A stretch of DNA of 64,000 nt, taken from NCBI RefSeq assembly GCF_020520425.1, contig NC_079488.1, positions 10,889,747-10,953,746 on the forward strand. Reading direction: 5' to 3'. Made by a program: the position numbers and the translations under genes. Below the pieces are notes generated by a model. The model saw nothing but the letters and a program-made list of their open reading frames with translations, was not told where the DNA came from and did no database searches. Positions 1 through 11,282 of the stretch are shown here, piece after piece (position 1 is the stretch's first letter; every line of letters starts with the position of its first letter). The stretch comes from Spinacia oleracea (lineage: Eukaryota > Streptophyta > Magnoliopsida > Caryophyllales > Amaranthaceae).

Positions 1-100
1 AACAAAGTAAAAGACACTAACACACCATCACATATATTTGGCTTGCATGCTTTACACCAAATTAAGAAAACATATCTTACATCCCTATATTTCTCAAAAC

Positions 101-736
101 ATGGATGCTCTTAAAGTTATATTCCTCTTCTCTCTCCTTGTGATTCCTCTCTCATCTGCTACGTTGGTTGTTGATTACTGTGTAGCCGATTTCAATTATC
201 CAGTTGGACCAGCGGGATACCCTTGTAAAAATCCCGCTACCCTTACTGCTGACGACTTTGTTTTCTCTGGTTTGGGTGTTGCAGGTAACATAACTCCCCC
301 TTTCAACGTTGGTGGGGCCTTCGCTATCGATTTAACGTTCCCCGCTTTGAACGGTCTAGGCCTCTCCATCGGGCGCCTAGACATTGGTGTGGGTGGAGCA
401 GTTCCTATCCACTCGCACAGAGCGTCAGAAGTTATCCTTGCAGTAGAGGGGACAATAGTTGCTGGTTTTATTGACACAAACAACACCGCTTTCTACAAAA
501 CATTGAAAAAGGGGGATATTATGATCTTCCCACCTATGTTACTTCATTTCCAAGTTAACGTTGGAAAATCTCCTGCTCTTGCGTATGTTACGTTAAATAG
601 CGCGAGCCCCGGGTTCCAAATTACTACTACTAGTTTGGCTGCAAATGATATTCCTACCGATTTGATAAAGAAGATGACTTTGTTGGATACTACACAAGTG
701 AAGAAGTTGAAGAGGATCTTTGGAGGCACTAACTAA
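101..736 (+). CDS. Germin-like protein (ABP19/20-type), GLP1
   Basis: Secreted single-cupin protein of the germin-like family; members form apoplastic oligomers, bind a metal (usually Mn) and are linked to defence, cell wall and redox functions. The 211-residue product starts with a hydrophobic signal peptide (about 1-20). Cys27 and Cys42 form the family disulfide pair around a PVGPAGYPC motif. Germin box 1 fits G(X)5HXH(X)3E(X)6G, with metal ligands His104, His106 and Glu110; box 2 supplies His149 and Asn153, but the consensus Gly of PXG is Met146. Sequons lie at Asn63 and Asn127. It ends in KRIFGGTN like GLP2. An in-frame ATG at 47 would add 18 residues before the signal peptide, so 101 is the better start. 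No intron. Enzyme activity (oxalate oxidase or SOD) cannot be told from sequence. Confidence 0.93.
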   Translation: MDALKVIFLFSLLVIPLSSATLVVDYCVADFNYPVGPAGYPCKNPATLTADDFVFSGLGVAGNITPPFNVGGAFAIDLTFPALNGLGLSIGRLDIGVGGAVPIHSHRASEVILAVEGTIVAGFIDTNNTAFYKTLKKGDIMIFPPMLLHFQVNVGKSPALAYVTLNSASPGFQITTTSLAANDIPTDLIKKMTLLDTTQVKKLKRIFGGTN

Positions 737-825
737 TTATTATCCTATTACGTACATGGTACGTTGTTTGAGCTACCACCATATCTACCTTTTTAGTTTA
801 TTTTAATTTATAGTCCTATATATTT

Positions 826-831
826 AATAAA
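826..831 (+). promoter_or_regulatory. Candidate polyadenylation signal of GLP1
   Basis: AATAAA about 90 nt after the GLP1 stop, in T-rich DNA. Another AATAAA follows near 850. Plant signals are loose, so this is a suggestion. Confidence 0.4.
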
Positions 832-1013
832 CACATTATGTTTAGATGAATAAATTATGCACATTAGTGCATACCTTCGATTGTAAACTTCAATAATATG
901 TATTTGGTATTATTCAATATCGATCTTATGCCTTATTTGGATAATTATTATTATCAATAAATATATTCAAGTAGACTCGATCTCTAATAAATTTCTTCCT
1001 TCGTTTCTTTTTA

Positions 1014-1383
1014 GGCTCCGTTTAGTATGGTGTAAAATATATTCCGAAAAAACAGTTTTCCTCTATTTTTAATTTTACATTGTTTGTTTTGCGAAAGAGT
1101 GTAAAATCAGTTTCCGTATGAGTAAAATTGTTCTCCCATTGTTGGAAAACCATTTTCCATACAAAATGAAGGGAAAACTATTTTCCTTCCTTTTGCCTTA
1201 TATCTCTTGTATATTTTTCTCACTACTTGCTTACTTGCCCTTTCATTTTCCTTTGTTTATTCATTTTTCTTACATGGAACCAAACAACGGAAAATTAATT
1301 TTGGAATTGTATTTTCCATTGTAAATTGTTTTCAATGAAAATCATTTTACACTGAAATGTTTTACACCCAACCAAACGGTGCC
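1014..1383. mobile_element. MITE with GGCTCCGTTT/AAACGGTGCC ends
   Basis: About 370 bp bounded by imperfect terminal inverted repeats: the left end GGCTCCGTTTAGTATGGTGT pairs with the reverse complement of the right end, and the shared word GTGTAAAA extends the repeat inward. TA lies on both sides (1012-1013 and 1384-1385). Short, AT-rich, no coding capacity. Superfamily uncertain (Stowaway- or Harbinger-like). Confidence 0.6.
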
Positions 1384-1385
1384 TA

Positions 1386-1975
1386 AAGTGCAACACACTT
1401 TTCAATTTGCACATTCCACATTCTCTACTTTATTTATTTTCATGATTTATACTTAAGGATATGTGAGATCTTGTTAGATTCATATTCATGTATATTTTCC
1501 GAATATCAATTTTTTATATATTTTTTTACTTATCGACAATTAAAGATATGAATTTCTCAAAGTTATGCATTGGTAAGCGTGAAAAACCAAGTGTTACTCC
1601 ATACAACTAAAAAGAAATAAGTTTATGTTCGACCTTAATTTATAGAATCCAATATAAATTAAGTAATTAAACGAAATTTAAAAAGTAGTAGTCTTATCTG
1701 AACTTATCCTATATTATCTTATCTAATTTATTAACACGTATTTTATAATATCTTATTTTATATTATTAGATCTGAAATAAGTGAAAATAAGATTACCATA
1801 GCAGAGCCTAATTATTTGTATGACAAAAAATATGATTGTAAATAGGGGTTTTGGAAGACAAATTCTTTAAAGGCTCTAGCCTAACTTATAGTAAGAGCAT
1901 TAGGCCCAAATCTTTCCATTATCTAGGCAGGGCTGTACATGGCCAAACACTATGTTTTTCAAGAGTTCTAACGTG
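1386..1975. other. AT-rich intergenic, nothing recognised
   Basis: Spacer between the MITE and the first LTR element. No ORF, repeat or motif I can name. Confidence 0.5.
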
Positions 1976-1980
1976 CTGGT

Positions 1981-3410
1981 TGTGAGGGGGTCGAAAAAGC
2001 GCGAGCCTAATGCGTGACCTCGTCCCTCGTGGGTGTGACGATTCTTTTTATTCAATCAAGTGTAATTGGATTTCCTGTGAGTTTACACCCAATTGACTAG
2101 TAATATAGGAGTCGCTATTCAGTTTTTAATGACAATGAGAAAAACTGACAAAACCCGGTTATCGTGACATAAAGGGAGTGCAATTATGTTTGACCACGAC
2201 GGCCGTAGGTTCCCTTGTGATCGCGGGTGTAGAGATTGAGGGTTCGGGGGACTGTAACTACCGAGAGGAGTACTTCGCTCGTCGATAACTCCAGAGGCAG
2301 GATATCCTTACTAGCTCAGCATAAATAATTGAAGGGACATGCGTTAACTATTAAACTAATCTGAGTTGATTTTAGCAATATGCAACATATAATACTAATT
2401 CGATCGTGGTTATCTGATTTAAATAGCATTAAGGGACCTAGCATGATAATCCGATTTCCCAAAAATATTATATTTGTTAGGCGTGATAGAACAATCAGAT
2501 TAGGTTAGTTTAACAGTTCATAAAAAGGGCGAGGAAAGCAGTTAAATCATCGAAAAGGGACACATTACGACGCACCCTTGAGAGGTGCGTCACGGTTCTC
2601 AGAAAACTAACCACTTTGACTTTGCTATTTCTCCTTTTTATTTAACGAATCTCAATTATGGGACAAGATACGTTCTGTTCGATTTATGGATCGATTGCGA
2701 CAGAACGCGTGAACAGTTTCGCAGCGAGAGGCTTAGGCTGAGGGTTGGAGTCAATACTCAGAGTATATTTATGTGTTGTGTGTGTGTTCACGTCGAATTT
2801 AGGGGTCTATTTATAGGGAAGAGTTCGTGGAAAGATAGAATTACAGAGTTCTAATCCATAAAGAATTAGGAAAAAACACGTACCCAGGTATTTTCAGCGC
2901 CCAGGCCTGGGCGCCGAAGATTTCGGCGCCCAGAGCCAGGCGTTGAAAATAGGGTCTGGGCTGTTTTCTTTGGTCAGATTCGGATTCTTAGAATCCGGAG
3001 TTTTTGAGATTAATTCGAGTCTTTTAGCGCGTATCAATTTTATGACGGAATGCGTCTGGGCCCGTTACGAACTCTAGGCTCGTTAGGATTTTAATTAATA
3101 CGTAACTCTTATTTCCGAATCATATTAGGAATAGGATTCTCGCAGTTTTCTATCTCATTTAGGATTTATGTTGGAATGCAACACCTAATTCTGACAGGTT
3201 TCTATCTTTTATGATTTGCCACTTTTAGAAGCTACCTTTTACGGAAGTTACTATTTTTAGCAGGTTTCCATAAATAGCAGGTTTCGGGTGAAATGAAAAG
3301 GGGAATTGAGATTCGTTTATTTTATAGGAGATGCGTTGTCAAGTGGAGATTTACGCTTTCATCATCGAACCTTTCCCTTTCGGGAATGGGGACAAAAGTA
3401 GGTGTCTACA
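1981..3410 (-). repeat. 3' LTR of the LARD-like element
   Basis: 1430 bp, begins TGTGAGGGGG and ends GTGTCTACA on the plus strand. Compared with the other LTR it lacks 29 bp near 2223. Contains a copy of the GC-rich palindromic module at 2891-2970. Confidence 0.93.
2807..2815 (-). promoter_or_regulatory. TATA box in the 3' LTR
   Basis: Minus-strand TATAAATAG in the middle of the LTR, where an LTR promoter is expected. The same word is in the 5' LTR at 12138-12146. It supports minus orientation. Confidence 0.6.
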
Positions 3411-3425
3411 GTTAGCCCCCACTTT
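3411..3425 (-). other. Polypurine tract (PPT)
   Basis: Minus-strand AAAGTGGGGGCTAAC ends exactly at the start of the 3' LTR (TGTAGACACC...), the normal position of the plus-strand primer for reverse transcription. Confidence 0.75.
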
Positions 3426-3802
3426 GACTGAGTCTTGGAGTAAGACGATGGTCAAAGTATTAGGCGGAGTGCGTCACACAAGCCATGGTGTATTGTGACC
3501 TGTTTTGCGAGGGTCTCACGAGCCCCCGAGTGATAACATTTGACTTAAGGGTCATCACTTGAAGTGTCGACATATCCTTCACGTGTCATTGGGATTTGTC
3601 AACTGATAGTATAGAAACTTCCTCACTTTGTCATTGGAAGGATCTAAAGGTGCGTAGAAACTCCCTCGCTTTGTCATTGGGAGTAGCTACAGAGTTTTTC
3701 GAAATCAAAGCTGTAAAGTGTTATTGGGCCTGGCCAAGCCCAATCACGAGGTAAAATGTTTTTTAAAAATTCTCATTTTCAAGGCTAGTTAAACGAGAAA
3801 AC

Positions 3803-3926
3803 CCCCTTGTTTTTATAGGACGTAAAACGAAGGAAAATCCAGCACCCTGGTTTTTATAGGACGTAAAACGAAGGAAAATCCAGCACCCTTGTTTTTATAG
3901 GACATAAAACGAAGGAAAATCCAGCA
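3803..3926. repeat. 42-bp tandem repeat, 3 copies
   Basis: Three consecutive copies of a 41-42 bp unit containing TTTTTATAGGACGTAAAACG, nearly identical. It sits about 400 bp from the 3' LTR, in the element's 3' untranslated region. Confidence 0.9.
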
Positions 3927-3947
3927 AAAGTTATCGCTGCAGCGACT

Positions 3948-4430
3948 AAGGAACTGCGCGGTTTAATGGCGCAGACTCCGCCGGCTAAAGATGGCGAGCC
4001 TGTCCGCTAAGGGTGGACACCCCGTCCGATAGAAGTGGACGAATCTGTTTTTGAAATTTGAAAATAAGGACCTACGCGGTTTGTGACGTAGACCCCGCCG
4101 GCTAAAGATGGCGAACCTTGTCCGCTAAGGGTGGACACCCCGTCCGATAGAAGTGGACGAATCTATTTTGAAATTTGTTTTGCTTTTTTTTGAAAATAAG
4201 GACCTACGTGGTTTGCGCCGTAGACCCCGCCGGCTGAAGATGACAAGCCTATTTTAAATTTGAAGACTTTATTTTTGTCGAAAACTGAGGACCTGCGCGG
4301 CTAGTGACGCAGACCCCGCCCGCTAAGGGTGGGCGAGCCCTGTCCGCTAAGGGTGGACGTCCCTGAATTCGTTTTTTCGATTTGGGAACTCGCGCGGTTG
4401 GTGGCGCGATCTTGCCGACTGAAGATGGGC
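3948..4430. repeat. Degenerate ~100-125 bp tandem repeat, about 5 copies
   Basis: Repeated words GACCTACGCGG, CCCCGCCGGCTAAAGATGG and TCCGCTAAGGGTGGAC recur in order every 100-125 bp, decaying toward 4430. The copies are shorter and more diverged at the right. Confidence 0.85.
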
Positions 4431-5029
4431 AAGTTCCTATTTCTTTGGTTCTTTGTGATTTCTTTTGAGAATTTCTTTTCATTTATTCTTGCAGGAGCGA
4501 ATTCTTTCGAGGGATGCTCGGATTCAGTTGCAACCTGAATGTGGGTTGACAACATGCTTAGACGGGCCATTGTCTTGTGGTCATCATGGTTTTGAGTTAG
4601 TCCTTACGGCTCAATTTTGCCACTACCTGGGTCCTTGATTAGGGGACTATGTATAGGTATCAACGGCGACCTTTGTCTTGAGGTCGTAAATCGGTTTATC
4701 TTTTATTTTTTGAGACATCCAAACACGGGACTTCGTGAAGCGTAGTCTGGGAATATTGTTTTTAACTTTGTATACTCTATATTTTCTTTCGAGCCCCCAA
4801 GAATTCGTGCTTGACGGTCATTTCTTGTTGAAGAGGTTCCTTGGGGATACGCATTTCATAATGTCCTTGATCGTGTTTGGGATTGCGCTCGTAAGTGCGA
4901 GCGATCTTTGTAGTGGCGTGCTACTTTTAACAAAGCCGTGAGGTGCGACTTTCGGCAATTTTAAAGTCGAATGAATATGGCAGGGCCCTATAGAAGTCAG
5001 AGCTGTTTTTTTTTGGGTCTGTGATAATT

Positions 5030-5100
5030 TTCGGCGCCCAGGCCTGGGCGTCGAAATAATTCACGCCCAGGTGGGGCGTTGAAAGTGTTGTTTGGGCTGG
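5030..5100. repeat. GC-rich palindromic module (internal copy 1)
   Basis: Contains CGGCGCCCAGGCCTGGGCG, a self-complementary core, then a second half-palindrome CACGCCCAGGTGGGGCGTTG. Same plan as the LTR modules, diverged. Confidence 0.8.
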
Positions 5101-6147
5101 TCTTTTGATGACACAGTTGGCCTCTTGCTCATTCGTTTATTTCACTTGGAAGTTCTATGTATTCTCTCTTCTTTTGTTTTTTTCTTTGTTTTTAGAACGT
5201 GATGATTTTCTTGAGAAGCCGTAGCCGATTGGTGGACTACGGTGCTTGTTGCTTTGGGGAGATTATTTTAAGGAACTGTTGCCCTTAAGGCGTACAGTTA
5301 TTGCGATAGTTGGGCGAGTCTATATGGCCCGAGGAACATACCTTGAGGTGTAAGACTTTGATTGCTCTTATATTTTTTTGAACGTGTTCGTGAATGATGA
5401 TATGTATGTGCGAACGAGCGTTCATAGAATGGCCGTTGTGTGCGGTCCATTAATCAGATTGCTTGAATTGTTTCATTTTTTTTTGAGCAACGACTGATTT
5501 TGAATAGTTTGCTTAGAAGCTTGATAGGGTTCAGGCCCATTCATGAAGTGGGCTCAAACATCGTGCCCTTTCGATTGTTCAAACATTTGCTTCGAGATTT
5601 TTTTTATTTTGCTATGGTTGTTTCGTAGCTTGGAGCTCCCAAGTATGCATGTTGGGATGCTTCCTTTTGGCGTACGATTTTTGTAGGTTCTTTCGAGAAA
5701 GATGCCTTGGGGTTCCACTCGTGTAGGTGCGAGCTATCCCTTCCATGGTAGGTAATATTTTGCTACCTTTAATCCTTAGTGTAGAAGTCGTGTGGCTTGC
5801 ATTTTAAATTTGGGCGATAAGTAGTCTTTGCCTCTTTTACACGTGCTCTTGGTCGTGCCTACATTAATGCAACATGCCTTACTCTTCTTTTAGACTTGTA
5901 CTGTGGGACGGTTGAACTTATGGTGCGACGTAGGCTTGTGTGGCCTAACGGCGTGTCTTAAAACATTTTTCCAGGTGTTGGGATATCATTTGCATTGGAG
6001 TATTTCATCATGCCTTGTTCAGGTGCTTGAATAAGTGTAGCACCTTCTGCGTGGGTGTGCACGGCTTATTACTTCGTTTGATGCGAGGATTCATAGGTGT
6101 TTCTTTCTTGTTTTCATATCTGGGCAAAATTTGCCAAGCAAAGAGAA

Positions 6148-6232
6148 TCAGCGCCCAGGCCGGGGCGTTAAAGATATCGGCGCCCAGCTCTGGGCGTTGA
6201 AAATGATTTCTGGGCAGACAGTTTTTATCTTT
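6148..6232. repeat. GC-rich palindromic module (internal copy 2)
   Basis: CAGCGCCCAGGCCGGGGCG followed by CGGCGCCCAGCTCTGGGCG. It shares an upstream stretch (GGGCAAAATTTGCCAAGCA, compare 8161) with copy 3, so the repeated unit is longer than the palindromes. Confidence 0.85.
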
Positions 6233-8160
6233 GATTTTTCTTTCGCTTTTGCTTTGGAACGACGTAGACTGTGTAACAGGCGCATGTAGGGCGATCGTTA
6301 TGTGCAGTAGTTTGATTGGAGTTTTGGTGACTCGCGATTTTCAGTTACCCTTGTTAGTGGGGTGACTTTATATATTCTAAGTAGTGCTTTAGAATTTGGG
6401 AGGGGTTGTAGCCATTCTAAGGTTCGTTTTGCACGACTAAAGCTTAGGATTGAGCCCCTATGACATATGTATAGCATTAGCGTCGAGAATTTGCGATAAA
6501 ATCGTCATTTCGAGCATTTTTAGAGTGTTTTTCTCAAGCCCCCAATTGTAGCTACGGGATTGGCTTGGTGCTATAATGCTTTGCATACGTTTTTATGCAT
6601 TCATGGTGACACGGATCATGAATAGTTTGAACCAGACTCGTTTAGTGCTGGGTATGTTCGAGTAGTGATTTGCTACTTCTCTTGTAAATGTCGTATTGTG
6701 CGACATTGCCATGGTCAAGGTAGTCACATGTTGAAGTGTGCCTTGACTAAAAGCTAGGTGCCTTTCTTTACCCATAATCATATTTAAAAATCTTTTTGAC
6801 TCACTTGTAACGTTGAGGTGGACGCACACTAAGCTTAAACCAACGACACTTTATTTGTCCGAAGAAGTCTTTAAAAATTATTTGAAAATTATTTAAAATC
6901 CGAGTCCTACTGTGTACAATCCGAGGTGTCCTAAGTAGGTTGACTTATAGAAGGGTTCGTACAGGATTACATGAGTGAATCAAAATACTGTTACGATTTT
7001 TAGCATGCTGTCTAAGGATTTGCTGGAAGCCAGGGTGCAGGCGTCAAGATATTACTTGTGCCCGTTTGGCATATGCTTTAGGCTTTTAGGGCCATCTTTT
7101 CCAGAATTGCGGGAATATAAACCGTTGTCAAATTAACTTAGATTTACTTGGTGTATGTCCGTATAAAAGGTCAAGGTATACTTAGTTCCTTCCCTATCTC
7201 TTTCATTTCAATCTTTTAGCCCCCAGTTGCTATTATGTCTTCCCATTCACGATGCTTTTTAAATTTCGATTTTAGATGTCCGCGTCATATGTCTGAGTAA
7301 GGTGAGCCTTGGTTAAGTGCCAAGTCCTATTGACAATGTCTGCTTTTTTTTTCAAAGGGGATTCGCAAGTATTTGAATTACCATGAACGGGTGCCCTGAG
7401 TTCGAAGGAACGATGGGGCAATGCCGTAGAACAATTCTCTTTATTGCAAGCCTACTGCCTTTACTACTTGTTGGCGATCATGACTGTGTCTAGTGGTGAA
7501 AGAAAGTCTTTAAGTGAGTTAGTTCGCTTTAGGGAGGGTCAAGTCGAGTACTTTAGAGGTAATGGACGCTTGCGCTAGCCCCCACTTAATTGAGGCAAAG
7601 CGGTCTTTTGAGTCTTGGCTAAGTGCCTAGGAGTGTGAGTACTCCTTCTGGTAAGGGTACGTGCCCTTATTATTTTTCAATGTGTGCTCGTTTTGGCATT
7701 TTGATGAGTTGGATTCTTCCTTTGACTTCTATTTTTCTTTCGACTTGGGTTGCAAGTAATTAAATTTCAATAAGGGACTTCTATTTTTATTCTTGTTTTT
7801 CTATAGGCTTTAATATTTTTGTCAAATTGGTTGGACCGAATCATGGATTGCCTACGTATCCGCCTTTGGAATCAGGTCTTGGGTAGTTCTTAGCCTAGAA
7901 AATGGTTTCATAGAATGCCGATTTTAAACAAGTATGTTCTGAGGTGGAAACATATTATTTGAAAACGGTAGAATAAGTGAAGTTTATTATTATTTTAATC
8001 TGCCGCTTTGCCGTAAGCCAAAATTTTGTTTTATATTTTTTGAGTACATAATTTTTTTTTGAGTACATGTATTTTTGGTACGTATATCTGAATACGTGCT
8101 GTACCCCTCCAAGTGTTCGTTATTTTTCCGTGCATGTGCGGATAAAATGACGAGCACTTC

Positions 8161-8262
8161 AGGACAAAATTTGGCGAGCAGAGAGGTTCAGCGCCCAAGC
8201 TGGGGCGCTAAAGATTTCGGCGCCCAGCTCTGGGCGCTGAAAATGACTTATGGGCGGATCTT
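8161..8262. repeat. GC-rich palindromic module (internal copy 3)
   Basis: CAGCGCCCAAGCTGGGGCG then CGGCGCCCAGCTCTGGGCG, ending in CTGAAAATGA. Closest to copy 2, including the AT-rich lead-in. Confidence 0.85.
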
Positions 8263-8469
8263 TTTTGGTGCGCTAAATGCTTCTTTTTATTTTTAGACGA
8301 ATTTTTAAAGGCGCTTTGCAAAGTTTGCTTTTTATTATTTATTATTTTTTGTACATTTCATTGGTCTTCTTTTTTATTCGTGACTCAAGACAGCTTGAAA
8401 GATGGGTTGAATGAGATAGGATAATTTGTATAGGTAAGCACGAGGATTATATCTGCTAGGACTCACAAT

Positions 8470-8820
8470 TTGCAGCCTCAAGCTAGTGTCATGAGTTTAC
8501 ATCAACCAAGGCCGATGAGTAGTATGGGGACGGCTCAAGGGTATATCAACAGGATGTATCTACACAAGTTATATGGTCATTATGCTAATGGTGGTGTAAG
8601 AGTAGGTTTGGACTTTGGAAATGATGGGCATGACGCACGTGTCAATGGCCGTGCGTGGTTTGCAGTGGACAACAAGTTCAAGAACAAGAGTCGAGGTAGT
8701 GGTTTCTTGGGTTATGGCAATGAGAGCATGTATGGGTTAAATGAGCTGAACAGGGACCCCAGAGCGAAGGCGTCTAAGATCATAAGGATTGGAAAGGGTA
8801 GATATCGTAGAATTTTATGA
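8470..8820 (+). pseudogene. Captured ECT/YTH-family (m6A reader) gene fragment
   Basis: About 116 codons open on the plus strand, antisense to the retrotransposon. The translation carries hallmarks of the linker just before the YTH domain in plant ECT proteins (best remembered match: ECT2): HQPRPMSSMGTAQGYINRMY, then KLYGHYANGG, then NGRAWFAVDNKFK, then GYGNESMYGLNELNRDPRAK. ECT proteins bind N6-methyladenosine in mRNA in the cytoplasm through the YTH domain, which is absent here. No start codon context or splice structure of a gene surrounds it; the frame has a TAG at 8431 and ends at 8818-8820. Relaxed changes such as Asp for Gly in GPRAK suggest it decays. Read as a transduplicated exon piece, not a functional gene. 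Confidence 0.85.
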
Positions 8821-9057
8821 TTTGGATTGGTTGACTCAATTCTTTTCCTTCGTGTACTTGGGTAAATGTTGCACTTTGGGAGGTATGGGCTAAGTATTTC
8901 ATGGCTCGCTCTTTTCGCTCTCCCTTTTCTCTTTCTATTTAAGTATTTCTTTTTGCTTGGGATTTCTCCCCTAACATAAATCCTTCAATCAATTTGGGCT
9001 AAAAGGTAGATGGTTGTGGTCTTTGAGTCACGAGGCGAGACTGAGTGAGCCTCGTTT

Positions 9058-9140
9058 GGTAGGCCTATAGTGGACCTTTTAATTTTAGTAGGCCTAGGGT
9101 GGACCTTTAATTTTAGTAGGCCTAGGGTGGACCTTTAAAT
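9058..9140. repeat. Short tandem repeat, about 30-34 bp, 3 copies
   Basis: Three copies of a unit with TAGGCCTA(G/T)(A/G)GTGGACCTTT and a TTAATTTTAG linker. Confidence 0.8.
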
Positions 9141-11263
9141 TGTCTTACTTTGCAAGCGTATTTAGTCGTTTCTTAAAATGTGCAAATAGCGTAGATTCAA
9201 AATGTTGTTTTTACCTTATTGAAATTTAACGAAAGAATTACATCAAAAATGATCTTTTTGTTTCTTTTCAGACTCCAGTTTCTGTGATTTAATTGGAAGT
9301 TGTGATTTAGACTCAAACTTTCATTAATCTTTCTGATTATAACCCGTGTATGAATACAAGGAGGTGGCCTAGACTAAAAATAATGACATGGCGTAAGCCT
9401 ATAATACTTGACCAAGCGACTCTCAGACTTAGGCTAATTGGACCATAACTTTCGTTGGTTGACACTTTATATTTTAACCCTTGGGTGTTCATTTGTCATG
9501 CGCCATTTTGCTTAATGTTGGCAAGGTAGTTAGTTGGGGAGATCGAATTTTTATTTTTGCAAGACTAGAATCATTAGTGCGGCTTCTCTCTTAGTGTGTA
9601 TTGCTTTACCCCAATGGTAGCCTTATGGTATGCCGATTTGGGTATTTTCATGGTTGGTCATGTTGCATTCATGGAAAATCTTTTAGTCCGTACTTAGGAG
9701 TATTTAGAGGAGCGAGTGGCTCGAGAGGACTATGATAGTCGTGACCTAATGTGATCATAAGCCTTGAGGCCATTAATTTTTGCTAATGGTATTGACACCT
9801 TAGGTTCACTCTAGGGGTTGTGTGACTATGATTTTCAGAATGTGACCGTTTCCATTTTGCAAATACATAACATATTCTTTTTATGGGTGAGAGAGAGTAT
9901 CGAGGCCGCGGATTCTTAGCAAGGGATGACAATTACATATGGGTGCTCATTGATTTAAATGTTAGGAAGGGAGACTCAATATGGTTTAACCTTTTAACTT
10001 GCAGAACGACACCAAGCATTAGGACCGATTCTATGGATAAGACAACTAAGACTTAGGATTTAGATTGTACTTGGGCATAGCCTAGTCTAGATTCGGATTT
10101 ATTTATTTTTTATTTGAACATTTATTTTTTCTTGAAGACTTTATTCGAACATTATTTTTTTGAATACTTTGCCCATGTGACATTCAAGGTTATTTAATTA
10201 GCATGCTCGGTTTTGGTGCTGAACATTGTCGTCATAGGAGGCCTAACAACGACACAAAGAGTTATTTATTTTTATTTTTTAGTCGCTTTTAGAGTCGAGT
10301 GCCTTTTCATACGCCCTTGCAGCAATTTTTACGAAAAGTTTTTTTTTGCTACGTATATTTTTTCATGCGCGGGCACCGAGGCTGCTGTGCCTGACCATAA
10401 GGCCAGGCAGCAACTTCGGCGCCCAGCAGTGGGCGTGAGAAATTTTGGCGCCCAGCCAGGGGCGTTGAAAATGCGTCCCTGACTGGTTCTCGTTTCCTGT
10501 TTGCGTATACTTTTGTTTTTGCGACTTTAATTTCGCGTGCTTGCCTTATAACGTCCTTTACGCGTTGTGCAGCGTTTGTGAGATTCGTTACAGGCCATCC
10601 CGAGCATCGCTTATTTTTGTGGCGATCGTTCGGGTTTGCGGAACACGTATTTCGGTATAACTCTTTGGCAAATTAGTTCATGAATGTTTGGGCAATTTTT
10701 AAGGTCGTTGGTTTTCTAGCATTATTTGTCTAGCATTATACGTACGCACAATCATAACATAGTCACATAGTTCGCTACACAAAACTATATTACAAACATG
10801 GATTTGAAAATTAAATATGCCACGTAGTTTATGATAGGCTTCTATGGGTAGTATTTGCGCCTGGCTTGGTACCGCTTCTATCGTAGATCCAACACATGCC
10901 CCGGTCGAGGTAGTGTCTTCAACAGACGAATTTCGCCTAAGAGGCCAACCCGCAAGTGCAAGCCAAGGGGGCATGCAGGCGAGAGGGACCTAATGAGCGA
11001 GCGATTGGGTTCGGGATAGGTGTACTACCTGCACAAGTACCGAGTGGGCAACATGCGCGGCGTATGCACCCCCTATTGGCGGAAAAAGGTATCCTTAGTC
11101 CCAACTCCCGAGGGAGCCGAGATTCGTTATGCCGTTCTGCCCGTTCACATTAATATACTGATTTTCAGGTCGTCCCAACTTGATGGGGAAATAAACGCGG
11201 GGTAGGATCGTTTCACCCTTCGGCTATTTTGATTACCTACAAGCACGAGTATTTCCTTCACTA
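9141..11263. other. Non-coding interior of the LARD-like element, 5' half
   Basis: No credible ORF on either strand. It contains one palindromic module (10413-10490) and leads into the PBS. In a complete element the leader and gag would lie here on the minus strand; I see neither. Confidence 0.65.
10413..10490. repeat. GC-rich palindromic module (internal copy 4)
   Basis: TTCGGCGCCCAGCAGTGGGCG followed by TTGGCGCCCAGCCAGGGGCG and GTTGAAAATG. More diverged than copies 2 and 3 but the same two-palindrome plan. Confidence 0.8.
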
Positions 11264-11281
11264 TCCCCAGTGGAGTCGCCA
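11264..11281 (-). other. Primer binding site (PBS)
   Basis: Minus-strand TGGCGACTCCACTGGGGA, one base from the LTR end. It starts with TGG, the complement of a tRNA 3' CCA. The form resembles PBSs of Tat/Ogre elements, which are reported to use tRNA-Arg; the exact tRNA is not checked. Confidence 0.75.
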
Positions 11282-11282
11282 C

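Larger units (their letters stand above)
4431..8469. other. Non-coding interior of the LARD-like element
   Basis: About 4 kb without a credible ORF. Recognisable content is limited to three GC-rich palindromic modules (about 5030, 6148 and 8161), annotated separately. The longest open frames are under 80 codons and look random. Confidence 0.7.

Noticed and set aside
2585-2854. 89-codon plus-strand ORF, repeated at 11916-12185
   Set aside because: Both copies lie inside the two LTRs of one retrotransposon and are identical because the LTRs are; the LTR promoter is on the other strand and no domain is visible.
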